64,000 bases of DNA from CAVQUE01 sp046290435 (GTDB lineage: Bacteria > Actinomycetota > Acidimicrobiia > Acidimicrobiales > UBA8592). Under the pieces are notes generated by a model. It did not search any database. It was given only the letters and a program-made list of their open reading frames with translations, and had not been told where the DNA came from. The DNA is taken from contig JBKAGO010000032.1 of the NCBI GenBank assembly GCA_046290435.1, positions 308,654 through 372,653 of the forward strand, read 5' to 3'. Each line of letters begins with the position of its first letter. The stretch's first letter is position 1. The translations under genes were made by a program, and so were the position numbers. Below, in pieces: positions 48,779-57,122 of the stretch.

Positions 48779-49666
48779 TCAGTCGGCGTCCTGGTGACGG
48801 ACCACGATGGTCGGCACCCGCAGGTGGTGCATCGTGTGCGCGGCCACCGAGCCCAACAGCAGACGCTCGAACCCGGAGTGGCTCCGCGAGCCGATGATCA
48901 CCAGATCGGATTCGGCTCCGGCCTCCTCGAGCATGATCCGCGCATCGGCGCGCACCACACGCGTCTCGAGCCGACCGCTGTCACGTCGCTCCGCGGACAC
49001 CAGGTCGCGGGACTGCTCCATCACCGCCTGTGCCGCTGCCTCGAGATCGTCGATCTGATACATCAGCGCGGCGCCGTCGACGGTGACCGGCACGTCCCAG
49101 GCATGGGCCAGCACCAGCGTGGCCTCCTCGGGTGCCCACGCATCGGCGAAGGCCACCGCGGCAGCGGCATGGTCGGACCCATCGACCCCCACGAACACGT
49201 GCGCGGCCGGGATGTCGGTGTCGCCCGGAGCCCACGACGTGGGGATGACCGCCACCGGGCAAGGCGCATGGTTGACGCAGTAGCCACTGACCGAACCCAT
49301 GACGAGGCTCTTCAAGGCCCCGAGACCACGCGAGCCGACCACCAACAGGTCGGCGCCGATCGCCGCGTCGCACAGGACCCGGCCGGAACTGCCGCGAGCC
49401 ACGATGGGCGGGTTGACGGTCGCGCCCTCGAGCCCCCGGGCGCCGTCGACGACCATGGCAGCCGCCTGCTCGTGATCGGCCTGCATGGCGTCCTCGGGCG
49501 GCACGGGCAATCCGGCCGGGAAGGGAAGCACGGCGACGGCCGGGTAATCCCACACCATCACCGGTTGGATCTCGGCGTCGACACGACGCCCGACCGATGC
49601 AGCCCATGTGAGCGCCCGTTGGGACATCTCGGACCCATCGATACCCACCACGATGCTTGGTGCCAT
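48779..49666 (-). CDS. Universal stress protein, two USP domains
   Basis: 295 residues from ATG 49666 (AGGAGGACGGTC upstream). Domain 1 begins APSIVVGIDGSEMSQRAL and ends with the ATP-binding motif VVGSRGLGALKSLVMGSVSGYCVNHAPCPVAVI (G-2x-G-9x-G-S/T pattern). Domain 2 begins AHVFVGVDGSDHAAAAVAF and ends IIGSRSHSGFERLLLGSVAAHTMHHLRVPTIVV. The double-USP form matches mycobacterial DosR-regulon members. It is divergent from another USP gene around the DosR-box-like palindrome. Confidence 0.92.
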   Translation of the reverse strand: MAPSIVVGIDGSEMSQRALTWAASVGRRVDAEIQPVMVWDYPAVAVLPFPAGLPVPPEDAMQADHEQAAAMVVDGARGLEGATVNPPIVARGSSGRVLCDAAIGADLLVVGSRGLGALKSLVMGSVSGYCVNHAPCPVAVIPTSWAPGDTDIPAAHVFVGVDGSDHAAAAVAFADAWAPEEATLVLAHAWDVPVTVDGAALMYQIDDLEAAAQAVMEQSRDLVSAERRDSGRLETRVVRADARIMLEEAGAESDLVIIGSRSHSGFERLLLGSVAAHTMHHLRVPTIVVRHQDAD

Positions 49667-49730
49667 GACCGTCCTCCTCGTATCCGGCCGACGATGGCCG
49701 GCCCGCCTTCGACGGTACTCTCCGAGGCGA

Positions 49731-49754
49731 AGGGGCCAAGGGACCTTGGCCCCT
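49731..49754. promoter_or_regulatory. DosR-box-like palindrome between divergent USP genes
   Basis: AGGGGCCAAGG (49731-49741) and CCTTGGCCCCT (49744-49754) are perfect inverted arms around a 2-nt centre. Bases 49740-49754 (GGGACCTTGGCCCCT) match the mycobacterial DosR consensus GGGACTTNNGNCCCT at all defined positions but one. It lies between starts at 49666 (minus) and 49862 (plus), with a DosR-like regulator 1 kb away. Confidence 0.75.
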
Positions 49755-49861
49755 ACATCGTCAGGTGCCCGACCCGGAAGACTGGGCCTCGCCAACACCA
49801 AGCCGTGTTCGCGGGAAGGGCGGGTCCCGTGCGTATGGCTCGACCACGAACGGAGCCGCCC

Positions 49862-50716
49862 ATGGGATCGCCGACCAGCAGCGACCACGGCCAACCCACG
49901 GCCGAGGCGGTGCACACGCCCACCACCGTCGTGGTTCCCCTCGACGGTTCGTCGGCCTCGGCACGGTCGTTGCAGCCGGCGAAGGCCATCGCCCGGGCAT
50001 TCGACGCCGACCTCAGCCTCGTATCGGTGGTGATGCCGTCGTTCGTCTCCACCGTCACCGACCGCATCCGCGGCCAGGCAGCGCAGGCCGGGGTCCTGGA
50101 ACCGGCGATCACCCTCGACATCTCCTCGATGGCGCCCGCCGACCGGCTCCTCGCCACCCTCGACGACGACGCCGGGATCCTGCTGTGCATGGCCACCACC
50201 GGGCGGAGCCGATTCGGGCAGGTTCTCGGCAGCGTCGCCGAAGCGCTGCTGCGGGCACGCACCGGCCCCTTCGTCCTGATCGGCCCGGAGTGCCGCCCCG
50301 ACACCTTCGGCGGCGGCGGTCCGCTGATCGTGCCCGTCGATGGTTCCGACACCGCCGACAGCGTGCTCGGCCTCGTCGAGCTGTGGTCCGAGCGGGTGGC
50401 GATGACCCCCCGCTTCATCACCGTCGTCGACCCCAAAGACGTTCCCGATGGCGAGCGAGCAGCGGGCGAAGCCAACGCAGTCCGTCGCCGCGCCGAGCGC
50501 CTACCCGGTGCCGACTGGGAGGTCCTGCACCACACCAAACCGGCCACTGCGATCGTCGAGCACGCCGTCGACGTCGGGGCTTCGATGATCGCCATGGCCA
50601 CCCACGGCCGCACCGGACTGCCCCGGGTCGTGCTCGGGTCGGTGGCAATGGAGATCGCCCACCGGGCGCCCTGCCCCGTCCTCGTCCATCGCCCGCTGCA
50701 TCTGAGGACAGCGTGA
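49862..50716 (+). CDS. Universal stress protein, two USP domains (second paralogue)
   Basis: 284 residues from ATG 49862, with GGAG about 8 nt upstream; an in-frame ATG at 49835 is an alternative. Domain 1 starts TTVVVPLDGSSASARSLQPAKAIA and ends LCMATTGRSRFGQVLGSVAEALLRARTGPFVLIG. Domain 2 starts PLIVPVDGSDTADSVL and ends IAMATHGRTGLPRVVLGSVAMEIAHRAPCPVLV. Both keep the nucleotide-binding glycine motif. It overlaps the following kinase gene by four bases (GTGA) and probably shares the DosR-box promoter. Confidence 0.9.
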   Translation: MGSPTSSDHGQPTAEAVHTPTTVVVPLDGSSASARSLQPAKAIARAFDADLSLVSVVMPSFVSTVTDRIRGQAAQAGVLEPAITLDISSMAPADRLLATLDDDAGILLCMATTGRSRFGQVLGSVAEALLRARTGPFVLIGPECRPDTFGGGGPLIVPVDGSDTADSVLGLVELWSERVAMTPRFITVVDPKDVPDGERAAGEANAVRRRAERLPGADWEVLHHTKPATAIVEHAVDVGASMIAMATHGRTGLPRVVLGSVAMEIAHRAPCPVLVHRPLHLRTA

Positions 50717-52215
50717 GCGAAACGGCGGGCCCTCCCGACGAACCGTGGGCCGACCATCTCGAGACCCACATCTCGTCGGTCTTCTTCGCCGGCGCCTACG
50801 CATACAAACAGCTGAAGCCGATGACCACGGCCTTCCTCGACTACGGCACCACCGAACGGCGCGGCGTCGCCCTCGCCGACGAGCTGGCGCTCAACCGACG
50901 CATCGCACCCGACGTGTACCTGGGCTGTGTGCCGATCACCGCCGACGACGTCACAATCGATCACCTCATGGTCATGCGGCGCCTCCCGCACCGTCGACGC
51001 CTCTCCGCGCTGGTGGGCACGCCCGAGTTCGAGGACCAACTCCGTGCCGTCGCCCGGACAGTCGCGGCGTTCCACGCTGCCCTCGATGCCGACGACGAGG
51101 CCGCCGCACTCGCAACGGTCGACGCCGAACGCAGCCGGTGGCACGCAAACCTGACCGAGCTCGCCGATCTCGTCCACCTGGGCTGCATCGACCGCGACGA
51201 GATCGACACCGTCGGACGCCTGTCCGATGGCTATCTCGCCGGTCGCTCCAGGTTGTTCGAAGAACGCATCGCGTCGGGCCTCGCACGCGACGGCCACGGC
51301 GACCTCCTCGCCGCCGACATCTACTGCCTCGACGACGGACCCCGCATCCTCGACTGCCTCGCGTTCGACTCGGCCCTACGCAAGGGCGACGTCCTCGCCG
51401 ACATCGCCTTCCTGGTGATGGACATCGAGCGCCTCGCCGGGCCCCGACCGGCGCAACGGCTGCTGCGCTGGTATCAGGAGTTCAGCAACGAGCACCACCC
51501 GGCGTCGCTGGCCCACCTCCACATCGCCTACCGGGCGCTGGTCCGTGCCAAGGTCACGATGCTGCGCTACGCACAGACCGACAGCAGCGACGATCGCCTC
51601 GACGCGCGCAACCACGTGGCCCAGTGCCTCGATCATCTCCGACGGGCCCGGGTGCGGCTGGTGCTCGTCGGTGGTGGTCCCGGCACCGGCAAGTCCACGG
51701 TCGCCGAGGCCATCGGCGCCACCCTCGAGTGGCCGGTGCTCGCCTCGGACGAGCTCCGCAAGGAACAGGCCGGAATCGACGCCACCGTCCATGCGCTGGC
51801 TCGACCCGACGAGGGCCTGTACACCCCCGACCGCACCGAGGCAACCTACGGAGCGCTCGTCGACCGGGCCGCGCAGCTGTTGGCACGCGGACAGTCGGTC
51901 GTGCTCGACGCGTCGTGGTCGCGCGACGTCCACCGCGACGCAGCCCGCCGGGCAGCTGCTGCGGGGCACGCACAGATCATCGAGATCGAAACCAGCCTCG
52001 ATCCGGCGATCGCCAAGGAGCGCATCGTCCGGCGTCTCTCGTCGCCGTGGACCGTGTCGGACGCCACGCCCGAGATCGTCGACCACATGGCAACGTTGCA
52101 CGACCCATGGCCCGAGGCGATCCCGGTTGCGACCGACGCACCGTTGGCCGAGACCCGGGCAGCCGCGGTGCGTGCAGCCCTCGCGCTCGGCGACGACACC
52201 GCCGCGCACCGCTGA
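50713..52215 (+). CDS. Phosphotransferase / P-loop kinase fusion (Rv2004c-like)
   Basis: 500 residues from GTG 50713, which overlaps the USP stop. The N-terminal 310 residues are an aminoglycoside-phosphotransferase-like domain: DGHGDLLAADIYCLDDGPRILDCLAFD carries the Brenner motif HGDLLAADI and the metal Asp. The C-terminal part is an AAA_33-type kinase: VLVGGGPGTGKSTVAEAIG (Walker A GGGPGTGKS near 318-326), then LASDELRK and VVLDASWSRDVHRDAARRAA. The same two-domain architecture occurs in Rv2004c, a DosR-regulon gene beside USPs in Mycobacterium tuberculosis. Substrate unknown. Confidence 0.85.
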   Translation: MSETAGPPDEPWADHLETHISSVFFAGAYAYKQLKPMTTAFLDYGTTERRGVALADELALNRRIAPDVYLGCVPITADDVTIDHLMVMRRLPHRRRLSALVGTPEFEDQLRAVARTVAAFHAALDADDEAAALATVDAERSRWHANLTELADLVHLGCIDRDEIDTVGRLSDGYLAGRSRLFEERIASGLARDGHGDLLAADIYCLDDGPRILDCLAFDSALRKGDVLADIAFLVMDIERLAGPRPAQRLLRWYQEFSNEHHPASLAHLHIAYRALVRAKVTMLRYAQTDSSDDRLDARNHVAQCLDHLRRARVRLVLVGGGPGTGKSTVAEAIGATLEWPVLASDELRKEQAGIDATVHALARPDEGLYTPDRTEATYGALVDRAAQLLARGQSVVLDASWSRDVHRDAARRAAAAGHAQIIEIETSLDPAIAKERIVRRLSSPWTVSDATPEIVDHMATLHDPWPEAIPVATDAPLAETRAAAVRAALALGDDTAAHR

Positions 52216-52237
52216 CGCCTCCGGCCGGTGTCTTGGT

Positions 52238-53011
52238 TCAGCGGCGGTACTGGACGATGCGGGCGAAGCTGTCGGCTTCGAGCGATGCGCCGCCGACGAG
52301 GGCGCCGTCGATGTCGGGCTGAGCCATCAACTCCGCCGCATTGGACGGCTTGACCGAGCCGCCGTACTGGACCCGCACCGATGCCGCCGCATCGGCGCCG
52401 GCGATCGCAGCGACACACTGACGGACGTGGGCACACATGGCCTGGGCGTCCTCCGGCGTGGCCGTCTTGCCCGTGCCGATCGCCCAGATGGGCTCGTAGG
52501 CGATGACCATCGACGCGACCTTGTCGCGGGCAACGCCGGCCAGGCCGGCTTCGAGCTGGCCCTGCACCTTCGTCTCGGCGTCGCCCGCCTCACGTTCGTC
52601 GAGGGTCTCGCCGACGCACAGGATCGGGGTCATCTGCTGGGCCAGGATGGCCTTGACCTTCGCGTTGACCATCTCGTCGGACTCGCCGAAGATCTCGCGC
52701 CGCTCGCTGTGGCCGACAATGACCAGTTTCACGCCGAGCTTCGCGAGCATCGAGGGCGCCACCTCACCGGTGAATGCGCCCTTGTCCTCGAAGTGGCAGT
52801 GCTGGGCCCCCAACAAGATGGGGATGCGATCGGCGTCGATCGTGGTCTGCACGGTGCGGATGTCGGTGAACGGCGGGTGCACCGACACGTCGACCACCTC
52901 GTAGTCGTCCTTTTCGAGCTCGTAGGACAACGACTGCACCAACTGCAGCGCCTCGAAGTGGTTGTGGTGCATCTTCCAGTTGCCGCTGATCAGCGGCTTG
53001 CGTTCGCTCAC
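52238..53011 (-). CDS. tpiA: Triosephosphate isomerase
   Basis: 257 residues, standard. Catalytic residues are all seen: N11/K13 in SGNWKMHH, His in VIVGHSERRE, Glu in VIAYEPIWAIGTG, and the phosphate loop YGGSVKPSNA. It interconverts dihydroxyacetone phosphate and glyceraldehyde 3-phosphate in glycolysis. The GTG start overlaps the pgk stop (GTGA). It is third and last in gap-pgk-tpiA. Confidence 0.97.
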   Translation of the reverse strand: MSERKPLISGNWKMHHNHFEALQLVQSLSYELEKDDYEVVDVSVHPPFTDIRTVQTTIDADRIPILLGAQHCHFEDKGAFTGEVAPSMLAKLGVKLVIVGHSERREIFGESDEMVNAKVKAILAQQMTPILCVGETLDEREAGDAETKVQGQLEAGLAGVARDKVASMVIAYEPIWAIGTGKTATPEDAQAMCAHVRQCVAAIAGADAAASVRVQYGGSVKPSNAAELMAQPDIDGALVGGASLEADSFARIVQYRR

Positions 53012-54141
53012 GAGTCTCCCTGTTCTCCACGGAGGGCAGCCAGACCGGGGAGGTCGCCCTGTTCGATCAGTTCGAGGCTGGCGCCGCCGCCGGTGGACAC
53101 GTGGTCCATGTCGTCGTCGAACCCGAACTCCTTGACAGCGGCGGCGCTGTCGCCGCCGCCCACCACCGTGAAGCCCCGGGCCTCGGCCATGCACTGCGCC
53201 ACATGGCGGGTGCCGGCCGCGAAACGAGGGTCCTCGAACACGCCCATCGGGCCGTTCCACAAGATGGTGCCGGCCTCGGCGATCACGTCGCCGAACGCCG
53301 CGGCGGTGCCGGGCCCGATGTCGAGACCCATCCAACCCTCGGGCAGGTCGACGCCGCTCTGGCGAACCTCTCCCCCGGCGTCGGGATCGCCGATCTTGCC
53401 GCCCGGGCCGAGCGCGGTGAGATCGTGCGGCAGATGGATCGGCGCGCCGGACTCGAGCAGGCGCCGGCAATCGTCCACCCGGTCGGTCTCCACCAGCGAC
53501 GACCCGACCTGATGGCCCTGGGCCACCAGGAACGTGAAGCACATGCCGCCGCCGATGATGAGCGCATCGACGCGCTCGAGCAGCGCGTCGATGACGCCGA
53601 GCTTGTCACTGACCTTCGCTCCGCCGAGGACTGCGACGAAGGGACGACGCGGGTTGTCGCGCAACCCGCCGAGCACCTCGACCTCGCGCTGGAGCAACCG
53701 GCCTGCAGCCGATGGCAAGTGCTGGGGCGGGCCGACGATGGATGCGTGGGCCCGATGCGACGCACCGAACGCGTCGTTGACGTAGCAGTCCTGGCCCTCG
53801 ATCAGCTTCGCCACGAAGGCAGGGTCGTTGGCCGTTTCGCCCGGATCGAACCGGAGGTTCTCGAGCAACGTGACCCCGGGAGCGAGTTCGGCCAAGCGCG
53901 CCCGGACCGGATCCATCGAGTAGGCCGGGTCGGGTTCGCCCTTGGGGCGGCCCAGATGGCTGCACGCGGTGACCGTCGCTCCTGCATCGAGCAGATACCG
54001 CAGCGTCGGCACCGCAGCCCGGATACGGAGGTCGTCGGTGATCTCGCTGCCGTCGAGGGGGACGTTGAAGTCGGCCCGCACCAGGACCCGGCGCCCGGAC
54101 AGGTCGCCGAGGTCCTCGAGGGTGGGAACGGTGCCGCTCAC
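53008..54141 (-). CDS. pgk: Phosphoglycerate kinase
   Basis: 377 residues from GTG 54141, slightly shorter than the usual 390-400. VLVRADFNVPL, TVTACSHLGRPKGE and VTLLENLRF are N-terminal substrate motifs; VNDAFGASHRAHASIVG, PFVAVLGGAKVSDKLGVIDAL, GGGMCFTFL, NGPMGVFE and VGGGDSAAAVKEFG form the nucleotide site. It makes ATP from 1,3-bisphosphoglycerate. The start overlaps the gap stop (GTGA) and the stop overlaps the tpiA start, so the three enzymes are translationally coupled. Confidence 0.96.
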   Translation of the reverse strand: MSGTVPTLEDLGDLSGRRVLVRADFNVPLDGSEITDDLRIRAAVPTLRYLLDAGATVTACSHLGRPKGEPDPAYSMDPVRARLAELAPGVTLLENLRFDPGETANDPAFVAKLIEGQDCYVNDAFGASHRAHASIVGPPQHLPSAAGRLLQREVEVLGGLRDNPRRPFVAVLGGAKVSDKLGVIDALLERVDALIIGGGMCFTFLVAQGHQVGSSLVETDRVDDCRRLLESGAPIHLPHDLTALGPGGKIGDPDAGGEVRQSGVDLPEGWMGLDIGPGTAAAFGDVIAEAGTILWNGPMGVFEDPRFAAGTRHVAQCMAEARGFTVVGGGDSAAAVKEFGFDDDMDHVSTGGGASLELIEQGDLPGLAALRGEQGDS

Positions 54142-55199
54142 TTCTTGGCGGCGGGCTTCTTGGCGGCCCGCTTCTTGGCGGGGGCCTTCTTGCGGGTGCG
54201 GGTCCCGACGATGGCGGCCAGGTCGACCAGACGATGCGAGTAGCCCATCTCGTTGTCGTACCAGCCGAAGACCTTGACCATCGTGCCCATCGCCATGGTG
54301 AGCCCGGAATCGAACGTGACGCTCGCAGCGCGGCCGACGATGTCGCTCGACACCAGCGGCTCGTCGCTGTAGTCCAACACGTTGCGCAGCGGGCCCCGGG
54401 AGGCGGCCGCCTTGAACGCGGCGTTGATCTCCTCGACGCTCGCCTCCTTCTTCAAGATGCCGGTGAAGTCGGTGATGGACCCGTCGGGGATCGGCACCCG
54501 CAGCGAGGTGCCGTCGAGGCGGCCCTTCATCGACTGCAGGACGAGGCCGGTCGCCCGAGCGGCGCCGGTGGAGGTCGGCACGATGTTGACCGCGGCGGCC
54601 CGCGCGCGGCGCAGATCGCTGTGCGGGCCGTCGACGATGCTCTGGTCGCCGGTGTACGCGTGGGTAGTGGTCATCAGGCCCTTCTCGACGCCGAAAGCGT
54701 CGTCGAGGACCTTGATCATCGGCACGAAACAGTTGGTCGTGCACGACGCGTTGGACACGACATGGTGCTTGGCCGGGTCGTAGTCGTCGTCGTTGACGCC
54801 GACGACGAACGTGGCGTCGGCGTCGCCCGACGGCGCCGAGATGATGACCTTCTTGGCGCCCGCCTCGATGTGCGCGCCGGCGGTCTCGCGGGAGGTGAAG
54901 AAGCCGGTCGACTCGATGACGACATCGACCTCGAGCTCGCCCCACGGCAGATCGGCCGGGTTGCGCTCGGACAACACGTCGAGCTTGTCGCCGTCGACGT
55001 TGATCCCGCCGCGCACCGCCTTGACGGTGCCATCGAACGTGCCGTGCACCGAGTCGTACTTGAGCAGGTGTGCCATGGTCTCGAGCGAACCGAGGTCGTT
55101 CACCGCGACGAAGTCGATGTCGGCGCCGGTCTGCTTGGCAGCCCGGAAGAAGTTACGGCCGATACGCCCGAAGCCGTTGATGCCAACGCGGATGGTCAT
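54138..55199 (-). CDS. gap: Glyceraldehyde-3-phosphate dehydrogenase with Lys/Ala-rich tail
   Basis: 353 residues; about 333 are a normal type I GAPDH: NAD loop GINGFGRIGRNFF (7-19), catalytic C153 in SNASCTTN, His in VVTTHAYTGDQ-type segment (MTTTHAYTGDQ), STGAARATGLVL and WYDNEMGYSHRLVDL. A tail of about 20 residues follows (RTRKKAPAKKRAAKK...), strongly basic and histone H1-like, absent from ordinary GAPDH. ATG with CAGGAGGAATCGTCC upstream. First gene of the gap-pgk-tpiA operon. The core should be active; the tail may bind nucleic acid or be membrane-associated, by inference. Confidence 0.96.
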   Translation of the reverse strand: MTIRVGINGFGRIGRNFFRAAKQTGADIDFVAVNDLGSLETMAHLLKYDSVHGTFDGTVKAVRGGINVDGDKLDVLSERNPADLPWGELEVDVVIESTGFFTSRETAGAHIEAGAKKVIISAPSGDADATFVVGVNDDDYDPAKHHVVSNASCTTNCFVPMIKVLDDAFGVEKGLMTTTHAYTGDQSIVDGPHSDLRRARAAAVNIVPTSTGAARATGLVLQSMKGRLDGTSLRVPIPDGSITDFTGILKKEASVEEINAAFKAAASRGPLRNVLDYSDEPLVSSDIVGRAASVTFDSGLTMAMGTMVKVFGWYDNEMGYSHRLVDLAAIVGTRTRKKAPAKKRAAKKPAAKK

Positions 55200-55210
55200 G
55201 GACGATTCCT

Positions 55211-55258
55211 CCTGGGGTGCCGCTCTCGGGGCACCGATGTGGTAAGCGAACGTTTCGC
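55211..55258. promoter_or_regulatory. Inverted repeats in the gap leader
   Basis: GGTGCC and GGCACC (about 55216-55235) form one inverted repeat close to the gap ribosome-binding site. GCGAA-CGT-TTCGC (55246-55258) forms another just upstream. The second is a possible operator; the first may fold in the mRNA. Position only. Confidence 0.35.
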
Positions 55259-55363
55259 CTGCACCCTACTGCGTTCGCCCGCCGGGACTGCCCATGCTCG
55301 GTGGGCCACAAACCGCCGCAGGCTGCCACCGATACGAAGACGCCGAGCGCGGCGATCCGGGCG

Positions 55364-56215
55364 TCACCGATCGATGTCGCGGTGACGAACAGACGGCGGA
55401 TAACCCAGCGCGCCCAGCTCGTACGCCATCCGCTCGGCGATGGCAACCGACCGGTGCCGTCCGCCCGTGCAACCGAACGCCACCGTCAGATACGCCTTGC
55501 CCTCGGCCGCATAGGCCGGCAACAGATCGGCGAGCAGGGTTCGGAGATGCTCGAGGAAGTCCTCGGTGAGATCCTGTCCCAGGACGTAGTCGCGCACGGC
55601 GTCGTCGCGTCCGCTCATCGGTCGAAGCTCGGGAACCCAGTGTGGGTTGGGCAGGAACCGGCAGTCGAGCACCATGTCGACATCGAGCGGGAGACCGTAC
55701 TTGTAGCCGAAGGACATGACCTGGGTCTGCAGCCGCTGGCTGCTGCGGGTGTCGCCGAAGAGCTCGATGATCCGGTCGCGCAGCTGGTGCACGTGCAGGT
55801 CGGAGGTGTCGATGACGACATCGGCGTCGGCCTGGATGGCCTCGAGCGCGGCACGTTCGGATTCGATCGCGTCGCTCAGGCTCCCGAAATCCTTGTAGGG
55901 GTGGCGCCGGCGGGTGGCCTCGTAGCGCTGCACCAACACGGGCGTGCGCGCCGACAGGAACAGCGTCCGGACACGATCGTCGCCCGAGGATCGCAACCAT
56001 TCGATGCCGGCAGCGACCTCTTCGTGGCGTCCGGACCCGACCGCGAGGGCCACGCGGTCGATGCTGGACCCCGGCGCCCGTGCAAGCTCCGCGACCTTCG
56101 GAATGAGCTCCGGCGGCAGATTGTCGATGACGAACCAGCCCAGATCCTCGATGTGTTTCGCGGCCTCGGACCGGCCCGCGCCGGAAAGCCCGGTGAGTAT
56201 CACGAAGTCGGCCAC
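55364..56215 (-). CDS. rapZ: RapZ/YvcJ-family P-loop protein
   Basis: 283 residues from GTG 56215, the same length as characterised RapZ. Walker A-like ILTGLSGAGRSEAAKHIEDLGWFVIDNLPPELIP (in part: GLSGAGRSEAAKHIEDLG), with Arg in place of Lys as in other actinobacterial members; FLSARTPVLVQRYEATRRRHPY; and the C-terminal LTVAFGCTGGRHRSVAIAERMA. The family binds nucleotide and, in enterobacteria, adapts RNase E to sRNA. TACAGT is 7 nt before this GTG without a Shine-Dalgarno, which selects it over the GTG at 56239. The usual partners yvcK and whiA are not downstream. Confidence 0.92.
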   Translation of the reverse strand: MADFVILTGLSGAGRSEAAKHIEDLGWFVIDNLPPELIPKVAELARAPGSSIDRVALAVGSGRHEEVAAGIEWLRSSGDDRVRTLFLSARTPVLVQRYEATRRRHPYKDFGSLSDAIESERAALEAIQADADVVIDTSDLHVHQLRDRIIELFGDTRSSQRLQTQVMSFGYKYGLPLDVDMVLDCRFLPNPHWVPELRPMSGRDDAVRDYVLGQDLTEDFLEHLRTLLADLLPAYAAEGKAYLTVAFGCTGGRHRSVAIAERMAYELGALGYPPSVRHRDIDR

Positions 56216-56306
56216 AACGCAGACTGTACCGGGCGCCACCGGGCCGGTTCGGCGACATCGACGCGAACGCCAGGTGGACGGCCGGCGAGATCGGCTGCGT
56301 CGCGTT

Positions 56307-57029
56307 TCAGCGCGAGGCCACCAGGACCAACAAGCGGGGAATGGTGGCTGCGTCGGCGTACTCGGTGGCCTTGGCCAGGAAACCGTCCGGCGGCGCGGGC
56401 TCGAGCATGCGCTCGAGGGTGAGGCCGGCGTCGAGCAACGCGTTCACGTAGCGACTCAGCGGCCGGTGGATGAACGGGATGAACACGCCCTTCTGGACCT
56501 CTTCGATCTCGTCGCTCTCGATCAGGTACGGGCCGATACGCCAGTACTGCTCGGGCGGATCGAGGATGTGATCGTCGATCCAGCCGCTGCCCGGCGTCTG
56601 CAACAGCGGATGGTTCAACATGAAGACGAACCGCCCACCGGGCTCGAGGACCCGGGCCACCTCGGCGATCGCCGTGTCGACCGCACCGATGTGCTCGAAG
56701 ACCAGGCACGCCACCACCGCATCGAAGGTGCCGTCGCCGAAGGGCAGGGCCGCAGCCTCGGCCCGGGCGTAGTGCACCTCTCCCCCACGGCGGGCCGCCT
56801 CGACGACCTGGTTGCGGGTGGGGTCGACACCGACGACCATCGTCGCGCCGCCGCTCCGGGCCAGCCGGGCGATCTGCCCCTCACCGGTACCGACATCGAG
56901 CACCCGATCCCTGCCCGCCAGCAGCGAGGCCGCCAACGGCAGGATCTGCTCTTCGTACTCTGGGTCGGCGCCCTCGGAGAACCCGTCCTGCCACCAGCCG
57001 GCATGGTCCTCCCACAGATCGTCGCTCAT
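56307..57029 (-). CDS. Class I SAM-dependent methyltransferase
   Basis: 240 residues. SAM motif I VLDVGTGEGQIARLA near 43-57, MVVGVDPTRNQVVEAAR as motif II, ARAEAAALPFGDGTFDAVVACLVFEHI as motifs III and IV (in part: LPFGDGTFDAVVACLVFEH), and RVLEPGGRFVFMLNHPLLQ. Type 11 fold; substrate unknown, probably a small molecule or quinone-like compound. Its ATG overlaps the stop of a 21-codon leader ORF (ATGA, 57026-57029). It sits between uvrC and rapZ, all in one direction. Confidence 0.88.
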   Translation of the reverse strand: MSDDLWEDHAGWWQDGFSEGADPEYEEQILPLAASLLAGRDRVLDVGTGEGQIARLARSGGATMVVGVDPTRNQVVEAARRGGEVHYARAEAAALPFGDGTFDAVVACLVFEHIGAVDTAIAEVARVLEPGGRFVFMLNHPLLQTPGSGWIDDHILDPPEQYWRIGPYLIESDEIEEVQKGVFIPFIHRPLSRYVNALLDAGLTLERMLEPAPPDGFLAKATEYADAATIPRLLVLVASR

Positions 57030-57091
57030 GCTGCCTCCTGGCCCTGCGGGCCGGGCCGGCGGGCCCCGCTCCTCGCACGCTCGTCGCTCAC
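57026..57091 (-). CDS. Possible 21-residue leader peptide before the methyltransferase
   Basis: GTG 57091 has AGGAGG about 7 nt upstream and starts VSDERARSG, nearly the same first residues as the methyltransferase (MSDD). It ends in TGA overlapping the methyltransferase ATG. It arose by duplication of the start region (see the repeat at 57033-57118). It may couple translation to the next gene; equally it may be an incidental by-product of the repeat. Confidence 0.4.
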   Translation of the reverse strand: MSDERARSGARRPGPQGQEAA

Positions 57092-57118
57092 GTCATCGCC
57101 TCCTGGCCCTGCGGGCCG
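57033..57118. repeat. Direct repeat carrying a ribosome-binding site
   Basis: GCCTCCTGGCCCTGCGGGCC and one further G occur at 57033-57053 and again at 57098-57118 (21 identical bases, 65 bp apart). Read on the minus strand each copy ends in AGGAGG and is followed by a start codon with GTGAGCGACGA or ATGAGCGACGA. The unit thus supplies a translation initiation site. Confidence 0.8.
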
Positions 57119-57122
57119 CGCC

